Shown: positions 56,801-64,000 of the stretch, one piece after another | Numbering within the stretch: position 1 is the first letter of the stretch | Layout of the letters: every line of letters begins with the position of its first letter | Assembly (NCBI RefSeq): GCF_033115175.1 | Contig: NC_084844.1 | Location: forward strand, 34,629,885-34,693,884 | Source: Lepus europaeus | Taxonomy: Eukaryota > Chordata > Mammalia > Lagomorpha > Leporidae | Length of the DNA: 64,000 nucleotides | Reading direction: 5' to 3' | Notes under the pieces: generated by a model | Database searches by the model: none | The model's input: only the letters and a program-made list of their open reading frames with translations | What the model was told of the DNA's origin: nothing | Program-made: the position numbers and the translations under genes

Positions 56801-58578
56801 ATTCTAAGAGGTAATGGTTCTAAAACTGTCATCTCATATTGTAAAACAGTTTACCTCTAATCAGAGAAGTTTTTATAGTTAAATGCATTCCTATTAAATA
56901 ATCTATGTATACTGGGGCTGGTGCTGTGGCGTAGGGGGTAAAGCCGCCACCTGCAGTGCCAGCATCCCGTATGAGCGCCAGTTCAAGTCCCAGCTGCTCT
57001 ACTTCCGATCCAGCTCTCTGCTATGGCCTGGGAAAGCAGTAGAAGATGGTCCAAGTCGTTGGGTCCCTGTACCTGCGTGGGAGACCCGGAAGAAACTCCT
57101 AGCTCCTGGCTTCAGATTAGCGCAGCTTTGTCCGTTGCGGCCATCTGGGGAGTGAACCAGCAGATGGAAGACCTCTCTCTCTGCCTCTCCTTCTCTCTCT
57201 GTGTAACTCTGACTTTCAAGTAAATAAATAAAGCTTTTTTTAAAAAATGATCTATGTATACTAAGAGTTTACAGTGAACTAGAATGCTGGTTTTACTTGC
57301 AAACATTTGAGGAATTTCTCTAGAAATAAGTCTGGAATTCTAACAAGTCTGTCTCCCAGTAGAATTAAGTGAAAAGCATCATGGTCTTAAATATACAAAC
57401 ATTATTTTATTCCCATTTTTTCTTGGATAATCAAGATTTTCTGCCCCCTTTTAATCAGTCTGTGTTATCCTGTCTTCTTATAATTTGCTTTTTTCCTATG
57501 TCTCCTTTTTTTAAAAGATTTATTTATTATTTATTTGAAAGTCAGAGTTACAAAGAGAGGATTGGGGGAGAAATAGGGAGAGAAGGATAAGAGAGAGAGA
57601 GAGGGACCTTCCGTCTGCTGTTCACTCCCCAGATGGCCACAATGGCCAGGGCTGGGCCAGGCCGAATCCAGAAGCCATGAGTTTCATCCAAGTCTCCCGT
57701 TTGGGTGGCTGAGGCCCAAGCACTTGGGCCATCTTCCTCTGCTTTTCCCAGACCGTTAGCAAGGAGCAGGTTTGGAAGTGGAATGGCTATGACATGAACT
57801 GGTGCTTCTGTGAGATGCCAGCATTGCGTGTGGCAGCAGCTTTACCCACTACCCCACAATGCCGTTCCCATCTTCCTTTGTCTTCTAAATAGAAAAGACT
57901 TCAAAGGTTTAGGAACAAGAAGTTTTTTCCAGTTAGATAAATTTGTTCCCACTTCTACTGTCACTTGAAGATGTTAGACCTCTTCAAGGAGTATTTACTT
58001 TAAAAAAAGATTTATTTATTTATTTGAAAGAGTTACACAGAGAGAGAGAAGGAGAGGCAGATAGAGAAAGAGGTCTTCCATCTGCTGATTCACTCCCCAA
58101 TTCACTGCAGTGGCTGGAGCTATGCTGATCTGAAGCCAGGAGCCAGAGCTTCCTTGGGGTCTCCCACATTGGCACAGGGGCCCAAGGACTTGGGCCATCT
58201 TCTACTGCTTTCCCAGGCCATAGCAGAGAGATGGATCAGAAGTGGAGCAACCGGGACTAGAACTAGCGCCCATATGGGATGCCAGCACTGCAAGCAGCGG
58301 CTTTACCTGCTATGCCACTGTGCCGGCCCCAGGAGTATTTATTTTTAATACTTTGTTTTTATTAAGAGCTTATTTTAGTTGGTTTGTTTTATTTTGCTGG
58401 TGGTTTATAAATACCACCTTTCTGTAATGAGAATGCAAAGTATCATCTCATCTCTTTTGTGTTTCAGTATGTGCAACGTATAGAGAAACAGTTTCTCTTG
58501 TACGCCTACTGGATAGGCTTGGGGATTTTGTCTTCTGTTGGACTTGGAACAGGGCTGCACACCTTTCTGCTTTATCTG
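50739..58578 (+). CDS. VMP1: Vacuole membrane protein 1, N-terminal part (spliced; exons listed separately)
   Basis: VMP1 is a multispanning ER membrane protein of the VTT/DedA group. It acts as a scramblase and is needed for autophagosome formation and for ER contact sites. Four coding exons are visible, giving residues 1-138 of about 406. They begin [20 protein letters not shown] and end GLHTFLLYL. Residues 35-42 are strongly basic and acidic (KKRRDREE). Hydrophobic segments at about 78-97 and 113-137 are the first membrane spans; the VTT core lies beyond the window. The sequence is very close to human, with small differences such as EGAHQQ for EGVHQQ. Splice phases all join correctly. The next exon, starting GPHIASVTL in human, is not in the window. 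Confidence 0.96.
50756..50800 (+). promoter_or_regulatory. Short upstream ORF overlapping VMP1 start
   Basis: ATG at 50756 reads [14 protein letters not shown] and stops at TAG 50798-50800, in the -1/+2 frame relative to VMP1. It is the first ATG in this exon and overlaps the true start, so initiation here would compete with VMP1 translation. Function is inferred. Confidence 0.5.
51198..51551 (+). repeat. CSINE with a rearranged tail
   Basis: Ordinary body, but CTTTCAG-plus-ATAAAT tail units occur twice with a TTTATAAATAA insert between 51480 and 51530. Confidence 0.8.
51560..51891 (-). repeat. CSINE
   Basis: Reverse copy: TTAAGATTTATTTATTTGAA to CATGGCACCAGCC. Confidence 0.9.
51892..52523 (+). 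other. VMP1 intron sequence, nothing recognised
   Basis: Open frames of up to 128 codons on either strand look non-coding. A perfect 18-bp palindrome AGAGAACAGCTGTTCTCT lies at 52010-52027. Confidence 0.5.
52524..52770 (-). repeat. Old CSINE
   Basis: Diverged reverse copy with GAAGCCAGGAGCCCAGCACT. Confidence 0.7.
52913..53266 (+). repeat. CSINE
   Basis: 12-bp duplication AGCTTATGTGCT (52901-52912 and 53267-53278). CT microsatellite at 53177-53200. Confidence 0.94.
53345..53640 (+). repeat. Probable old L1 fragment
   Basis: TATTCCATTCCATTGTGTGA, GTTGTTGATAATCTTTGGCT and CCAGAAATGGAATTATTGGG follow the L1 3' order. Confidence 0.5.
53645..53867 (-). repeat. MIR
   Basis: Clear reverse MIR: TACTATTATTATCTACATTTTACAG, GAGGTCATGTGACTGGTAGA and GAGCCAGGATTTGAAAT. 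Confidence 0.8.
53872..54220 (-). repeat. CSINE
   Basis: Reverse copy ending CACAACACCAGCCCC. Confidence 0.88.
54221..55111 (+). other. VMP1 intron sequence, nothing recognised
   Basis: SINE-free 0.9 kb leading into the TTTTTCAG acceptor of the exon at 55112. Confidence 0.5.
55112..55247 (+). CDS. VMP1: VMP1 coding exon (residues 26-71)
   Basis: 136 bp. Acceptor TTTTTCAG, donor GTAAGA. It encodes [20 protein letters not shown] and onwards to ILKEWTS, ending two bases into a Lys codon. It holds the charged cytosolic segment and the amphipathic stretch before the first membrane span. Confidence 0.96.
55775..55935 (-). repeat. Probable MIR relic
   Basis: CATTTACTCCTTATAACATC then AAGTGTCTTGCTCGAAGTAC and CCAGGGCTCTTTC follow the reverse MIR. 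Confidence 0.55.
56245..56335 (+). CDS. VMP1: VMP1 coding exon with first membrane span (residues 71-101)
   Basis: 91 bp. The acceptor TTTTTAAG follows a T-rich tract; the donor is GTAAGA. It encodes LWHRQSIVV, then the hydrophobic [15 protein letters not shown], then EGAHQQ. Confidence 0.96.
56336..56900 (+). other. VMP1 intron sequence, nothing recognised
   Basis: AT-rich, no named repeat. Confidence 0.5.
56914..57249 (+). repeat. CSINE
   Basis: Perfect 13-bp duplication ATCTATGTATACT (56901-56913 and 57250-57262). Confidence 0.95.
57507..57870 (-). repeat. CSINE
   Basis: Long reverse copy with an extended GA-rich region at 57557-57605; ends CACAATGCCGTTCCC. Confidence 0.88.
58002..58330 (-). 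repeat. CSINE just before a VMP1 exon
   Basis: 15-bp duplication AGGAGTATTTACTTT/AGGAGTATTTATTTT (57987-58001 and 58331-58345). It ends about 135 bp before the exon at 58468. Confidence 0.93.
58468..58578 (+). CDS. VMP1: VMP1 coding exon with second membrane span (residues 102-138)
   Basis: 111 bp, 37 codons, phase 0: [19 protein letters not shown] followed by [18 protein letters not shown]. Acceptor TTTCAG, donor GTAAGA. It is the last VMP1 exon in the window. Confidence 0.96.
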
Positions 58579-58913
58579 GTAAGAATAACTTTCTTATAAC
58601 AAGCAAAAATGAAAGAGATTTTCTGCCTCCTTATTGGTACTTTTAAATCAAAAGTTAAAATTCGAAGATTTGTATTTAATTACATTTCTGTTTTGTTAAG
58701 CACGCTGATCTTTAATAGAAGCTTTAAGTTTCACTCAGAATTTTGTTTTGCTTTTCATTTTGGGGTTGAGGATTTAAGAAAAGAGGGAGGAAAAATAGTT
58801 TAGCGAGTAAAGTTATTTATTTATGTTAATCCAGCCAGGAAGTTTTTCCTCTTAGATTTTAGAATATTGATTCCCTTGTTTAGGCAGTTCTGATTTTAAT
58901 AATTTAATTTACA

Positions 58914-59199
58914 TTTTTAAAAAATGTATTTGTTTGAAAGAAACAGAGCTCCCATCTGCTGGTTCACTGCTTAAATGCCTGCAAAGGCTGGGGCTCTTCC
59001 AGCTCGAAACCAGGAGCCAGGGACTCCATCCATGTTTTCCACATGGGTGACAGGGACACAGCCACCTGCTACCCACCACGGTGTGTGTGAACAAGGAGCT
59101 AGAATCAGAAATAGAGCTTGGACTCTAACCCAGGCACTCTGTTAGGAGATGCAGGCATTTCAGCCAGTATCCTAACTACTAGACCGAATACCCAGCCCT
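58914..59199 (-). repeat. Old CSINE
   Basis: Diverged reverse copy ending CCGAATACCCAGCCC. Confidence 0.75.
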
Positions 59200-59783
59200 A
59201 AGATAGTTTAAATGAACAAAGTTCCATAAAAGGCTTCAAGCGAGTTTGGGCAGTTTGCTTTTTCTGATGATGAGCAACAGAGAATACTGTCTTTCCTCAC
59301 ATTCTCAAAGACCACATACAAACTTCGGTAGTATTTTGGTTCTTTCATTTATTTAATGTAATTGATGAAGCATTATATGCATGGAACTATATGCTTTCTT
59401 AAACACTTTGAACCAAAGTTTTTAAAATACCTTTTCTGAGAAATACACTTGTATTAGTTGAAATGAGAGAGAACAAAGATAAGCTTCCCTGTGAATACTT
59501 GCAAAAATGCTGACATCAGAACCAGGATGTGAGAAAGGCAAGCCAGATGCCTACAGAACAGAATCTGAATAGGCACTGTCTCAGAGCCATGCACAGTACA
59601 GGGCTGTGGAGTGAGTGCTGCAGTAAATTTTGTGTTCTAGATGTCTTGCTTATTTCACTGTGTTCCCTTCCTGAATAATAACTTGTAAACAATTCCATTT
59701 TGACAACAGTTTGATTGTCACTGGGGAAAAGCAGATGAAAAGATGTCACAGCAATACTGATTGCTAAATAAAACTTAGCCCTG

Positions 59784-60112
59784 GCCGGCGCCGCGACTCA
59801 ATAGGCTAATCCTCCGCCTCGCAGCGCCGGCACACCGGGTTCTAGTCCCAGTCGGGGCACCGGATTCTGTCCCAGTTGCCCCTCTTCCAGGCCAGCTCTC
59901 TGCTGTGGCCCGGGAGTGCAGTGGAGGATGGCCCAAGTGCTTGGGCCCTGCACCCCATGGGAGACCAGGAGAAGCACCTGGTTCCTGCCTTCGGATCAGC
60001 GTGGTGCGCCGGCCATTGGAGGGTGAACCAACGGCAAAGGAAGACCTTCCTCTCTGTCTCTCTCTCTCACTGTCCACTCTGCCTGTCAAAAAAAAAAAAA
60101 ACAAAAAACAAA
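59784..60112 (+). repeat. Young-type CSINE
   Basis: 14-bp duplication AAAACTTAGCCCTG (59770-59783 and 60113-60126). Confidence 0.95.
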
Positions 60113-60419
60113 AAAACTTAGCCCTGTAAATACTTGCAATCTCTATTCTATAATGAATTCATTTCTGAAGCAGGTATGATATTAAGGAATAATTGCTTGG
60201 TTCAAAGTGTGCTAAATTAATGGCTTGAAGAATGCTTTGGGAATAATCTACAATACATAATTTCTGCAAGCTCATGAAAAGTTAAAGCCTGGGAAATTTT
60301 AAAATGATGCCCTTGTTTGCTTGTTAACTGACTCAAATAGGGCACAAGTCCTAGGGAAATAACTCATATCATTGCTTCTCTAATAACTACTACATTCTTA
60401 ATTTTAAAAAGTTATATAT

Positions 60420-61137
60420 GTAGCCTGCGCCGTGGCTCAATAGGCTAATCCTCCACCTTGTGGCGCCGGCACACCGGGTTCTAGTCCCGGTCGGGGCTCC
60501 GGATTCTGTCCCGGTTGCCCCTCTTCCAGGCCAGCTCTCTGCTGTGGCCAGGGAGTGCAGTGGAGGATGGCCCAAGTCCTTGGGCCCTGCACCCGCATGG
60601 GAGACCAGGATAAGCACCTGGCTCCTGCCTTCGGATCAGCACAGTGCGCCGGTCGTAGCGTGCCAGCCGCGGCGGCCATTGGAGAGTGAACCAACGGCAA
60701 AAGGAAGACCTTTCTTTCTTTCTTTCTTTTTTTTTTTTTTTATTTTTGACAGGCAGAGTGGACAGTGAGAGAGAGAGAGACAGAGAAAAAGGTCTTCCTT
60801 TGCCGTTGGTTCACCCTCCAATGGCCACCGCAACCAGTGCACTGCGGCCGGCACACCGCGCTGATCCGAAGGCAGGAGCCAGGTGCTTCTCCTGTTCTCC
60901 CATGGGGTGCAGGGCCCAAGCACTTGGGCCATCCTCCACTGCACTCCCTGGCCACAGCAGAGAGCTGGCCTGGAAGAGGGGCAACCGGGACAGAATCCGG
61001 CACCCCGACCGGGACTAGAACCCGGTGTGCCGGCGCCACAAAGCAGAGGATTAGCCTGTTGAACCACGGCGCCGGCCAAGGAAGACCTTTCTCTCTGTCT
61101 CTCTCTCACTGTCCACTCTGCGTGTCAAAAAAAAAAA
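60420..61137 (+). repeat. Young-type CSINE, host of an opposite-strand young CSINE
   Basis: Duplication near AAAAGTTATATA (about 60407-60418 and 61139-61150). Interrupted at 60716-61077. Confidence 0.93.
60716..61077 (-). repeat. Young-type CSINE nested head-on in 60420-61137
   Basis: Perfect 15-bp duplication AAGGAAGACCTTTCT (60701-60715 and 61078-61092). Confidence 0.95.
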
Positions 61138-61145
61138 AAAAAGTT

Positions 61146-61405
61146 ATATATATTTGTTTATTTATTTATTTGGGAGACAGAAAGAAAGCTCCCACCTGCT
61201 GGTTTACTCCCCAGATGCCTGCAACAACTGAGGGAGGGCAAGGGTTGAAACCAGGAGCCAGGAACTCAGTACCAGAGCCGTCACTGCTGCCTTCCAACTT
61301 CTGCATAGCAGGAAGTAATAGTCAGTAGCCAGAGCCAGAGCCTCAGAGTCAAACCTAAGTAGACCAAAAGGGGATACAGTTTTCTTAACTGCTAAGCTAA
61401 ATACT
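61146..61405 (-). repeat. Old CSINE
   Basis: Diverged reverse copy with CCACCTGCTGGTTTACTCCC; a further tail fragment follows at 61407-61445. Confidence 0.7.
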
Positions 61406-61948
61406 TTTTTGTATTTATTTATTTATTTGAAATACAGAGAAATAATCTCCCTTAAATTGCATAAGAATTTAGGATTAAAAAAAATTTGAAGCCTGGAATA
61501 TTCATGCTTTATATTTTGCTCATATTGCTGGAAAACTTACTAACATAACATTTATAAAATGTCTTCAGGTGAAAGCATTATTATTCTAATTTATTTACCC
61601 AGGTATTCAGTAAAGGATTAAGATACATACAAATAGGAGTTTATTATGAAGTCAAGACTCTGTTTCCATATAGTAAGCAGTTATTTCTGGCCTATATCAG
61701 AGCATAGGATTAATAGAATGTGTTTAAACCTTTTACAATTTTATTTTATTTTTTATTCACAATTTTAGAAAATTAAGAGGTACTTGAAGGAAGGTGTCTT
61801 TGTCTTTCATTGTACTCACTGCTGTAGCTATTATAGTAGTTCAGCAACTATGAAGATATGATCAAGAAACTTTTGAAATGGTATTATATTATAAGAATGG
61901 TGTTGCTTTTATATGAATCTTTCTCTGTGGTTATGTATGTAAATTATT

Positions 61949-62288
61949 TTTTTAAAGATTTATTACTTTTTTCAAGATTTGTTTGTTTATTTGAGAGGCG
62001 GAGTTAGAGAGGGAGAGACAGAGAGAAAGGTCCTCTATCCGCTACTTTATTCCCCAGATGGCTGCAACAGCTGGAGCTGGAGTGATCCAAAGCCAGGATC
62101 CAGGAGCTTCCTCAAGGTCTTCCCACATGGGTGCAGGGGCCCAAGGACTGGGGCCATCTTCTACTGCTTTCCCAGACTATTAGCAGGGAGCTAGATCAGA
62201 AATGGAACAGCCAAGACCAGAACCCACGCCCATATGGGATGTCAGCACTGCAGATGGAGGCTTAACATACCACACCATAGTGCTGCCC
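61949..62288 (-). repeat. CSINE
   Basis: 12-bp duplication ATGTAAATTATT (61937-61948 and 62289-62300). Confidence 0.93.
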
Positions 62289-62721
62289 ATGTAAATTATT
62301 ATTATATGTTAAATTTATATTCAAAATCATTGTGACAGTATTACTTCTGTTAATAAACTGAGATCCAGGGTGCATCAGGGAACTTTTATCAGCATTATGT
62401 AAGTCTGAATTTTTATATTGTTCCTTGGTGAGTAGCATTTGGAATTCTTTGAAATGCCCTAAAATTAAAAGTGTATAAAATAGTGTAAAATAATTTATGA
62501 GTATATAATTTTGACTGTAATGTAGGAGAGTGATTGAAGTTTGGAGAGAAGAGCTGCATGGAGGTGACAGGAGGAATGGAGAAGATAGTATTTATAAAAA
62601 ACTTACATAGAGAAGCTAAACAAAATGAAGGCAAAAGAAGGCATAGGTCTTTGATGTTTCAAGAAGTGCTTGGAGTAGCAGTGGCAATTGAATAAGATAG
62701 GACAAATCTGATAGGGAAATC

Positions 62722-63045
62722 TTTTAAACATATTTATTTATTTATTTGAAAGGTAGAATTACAGAGAGAGAGGGAGTGACAAAGAGATCTTCCATCTGCT
62801 GGTTCCCTCCCTAAATGACCACAACAGTCAGGGCTGAGCCAGAACAAAGCCAGGAGCCAGGAACTTCATCCAGATCTCCGATGTGGGTTTCCGGGGTACT
62901 TGGACCATCTTTTGTTGCTTTTCCATATGCACTGGCAGGGAGCTGGATCACAAGTGGAGCAGCCACGACCCAAACCCATGCCCATATGGGATGCTAGCAT
63001 TGTAGGCAGCAGCTGTCATGACCCACTGTGCCACAGTGCCAGCCC
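62722..63045 (-). repeat. CSINE
   Basis: Reverse copy ending GTGCCACAGTGCCAGCCC. Confidence 0.9.
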
Positions 63046-63371
63046 TGAGAGAGAAATTTCTAAGATAAAATTAAAAGGATGTGATGCATTAGAACTGGGG
63101 AAGAAGCAGTCAAAGGTAACTTGATTTTTGACTGAAGTAACTGCGTAGATGTTGATGCAGCTAACTGAACAGAGACAGATGTTCACTTGTTCACAATCAT
63201 TTTATGTTATAAATCTCTGAAAAGAGACACTTAAAGGGATACTGCAATTATTCTGCAAGGTAGATAAGAGCTTCATCTTTATCCAGGTGGATTGCTGGTG
63301 CCATTAGTGGGGTGGGAAAAAGAAAAGACAAGTTTGTAAAGGACTAAGCACACATTGTAAAAGTTAAAAGG

Positions 63372-63691
63372 GGGCTGGCGATGTGGCTTAGCGAGTAAAG
63401 CCGGCACCTGCAGTGCTGGCATCCTATATGGGCACCAGTTCAAATCCCTGCTGTCCCACTTCTGATCCAGCTCTCTGTTATGGCCTGGGAAAGCAGTGGA
63501 AGATGGCCCAAGTTCTTGCGCCCCTGCACCCACGTGGGAGGCCCGGAAGAAGCTCTGGGCTTCAGATCGGCAGAGCTCCAGGCTTTGCGGCCATCTGGGG
63601 AGTGAACCAGTGGATGGAAGACACCCCTCTCTCTCTCTCTCTCTCTGCCTCTGCCTCTGCCTTTCAGATAAATAAATAAATATTTTTTTTA
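63372..63691 (+). repeat. CSINE
   Basis: Duplication AAAAGTTAAAAGG/AAAAGTTAATAGG (63359-63371 and 63692-63704). Confidence 0.93.
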
Positions 63692-63734
63692 AAAAGTTAA
63701 TAGGCATTATTTCTTTTTTAAAAATTTATTTACT

Positions 63735-64000
63735 GGGGCCAGTACTGTGGCACAGCAGGTTAATACCCTGGCCTGGAGCACCAGCATCCCATATGGGTGC
63801 CAGTTCGAGACCTGGCTGTTCCACTTCCAATCAAGCTCTCTGTTATGGCCTGGGAAAGCAGTAGAAGATGCTACTATTGGGTCCCTGCAACCGCGTGGGA
63901 GACCCAGAAGACGCTCCTGGCTCCTGACTTCAGATCGGTGCAGCTCCAGCCATTGTGGCCAATTGAGGAGTGAACCATCAGATGGCAGATCTCTCTCTCT
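63735..64000 (+). repeat. CSINE cut by window end
   Basis: GGTTAATACCCTGGCCTGGA head type, shared with 32106. It runs off the window in its CT-rich part. Confidence 0.92.

Larger units (their letters stand above)
58579..64000 (+). other. VMP1: VMP1 intron, incomplete at window end
   Basis: No further VMP1 exon is seen up to base 64000. The stretch holds nine CSINEs, including an opposite-strand nested pair, and AT-rich sequence at 59200-59783, 61406-61948, 62289-62721 and 63046-63371 in which I recognise nothing. Confidence 0.7.

Noticed and set aside
60636-61328. Open frames of 157 and 187 codons
   Set aside because: They translate CSINE sequence (RWFTLQWPP, AGARCFS, LGHPPLHS-type peptides recur at every copy) and have no gene structure.
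58579-64000. Next VMP1 exon (GPHIASVTLAAYE in human) or the MIR21 hairpin
   Set aside because: Searched by eye in this stretch and not found; both are expected beyond the window.

Overview
This is mammalian nuclear DNA, almost certainly from a lagomorph and most likely the European rabbit. Two observations support this. The spliced genes have vertebrate protein sequences that are nearly identical to human. The window is also packed with tRNA-derived C-repeats (CSINE), about 65 copies of roughly 300 bp on both strands, many nested in one another, and CSINEs are diagnostic of rabbits and their relatives. Gene order and orientation match human chromosome 17q23: CLTC (+), PTRH2 (-), VMP1 (+).

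Layout: 1132-11414 holds the last coding exons of CLTC (clathrin heavy chain, about residues 1201-1675 in human numbering). These include a 21-nt cassette microexon at 5427-5447 and a 3'UTR running to about 12.3-12.6 kb. 12.7-17.5 kb is intergenic and SINE-rich. 17573-18226 holds the 3' end and the whole 179-codon reading frame of PTRH2 on the minus strand. Its 5' untranslated exon lies about 6.2 kb away in a CpG-rich segment (24.4-24.9 kb), which is also the start of VMP1. This is a head-to-head bidirectional promoter with ETS, CCAAT and CRE-like motifs. From 24.86 kb to the end of the window everything is VMP1: a 26-kb first intron, the start-codon exon at 50739, and three further coding exons at 55112, 56245 and 58468. 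These cover residues 1-138; the rest of VMP1 lies beyond the window.

Apart from exons, most of the sequence is repeats: young and old CSINE subfamilies, MIR/L2 relics, old L1 3' ends and a small MITE-like family. The most unusual structure is a 131-bp inverted duplication of about 98% identity at 40748-40877 and 41767-41897. The second arm interrupts an ancient repeat, which suggests a recent locally templated insertion. Other points of interest are the CLTC microexon with its RBFOX/CUG-type neighbourhood and possible alternative terminus, a 34-nt Z-DNA-prone tract beside the bidirectional promoter, a short upstream ORF overlapping the VMP1 start codon, and long inverted SINE pairs inside VMP1 introns. 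I found no prokaryotic system, CRISPR array, tRNA or rRNA gene, or intact mobile-element protein.
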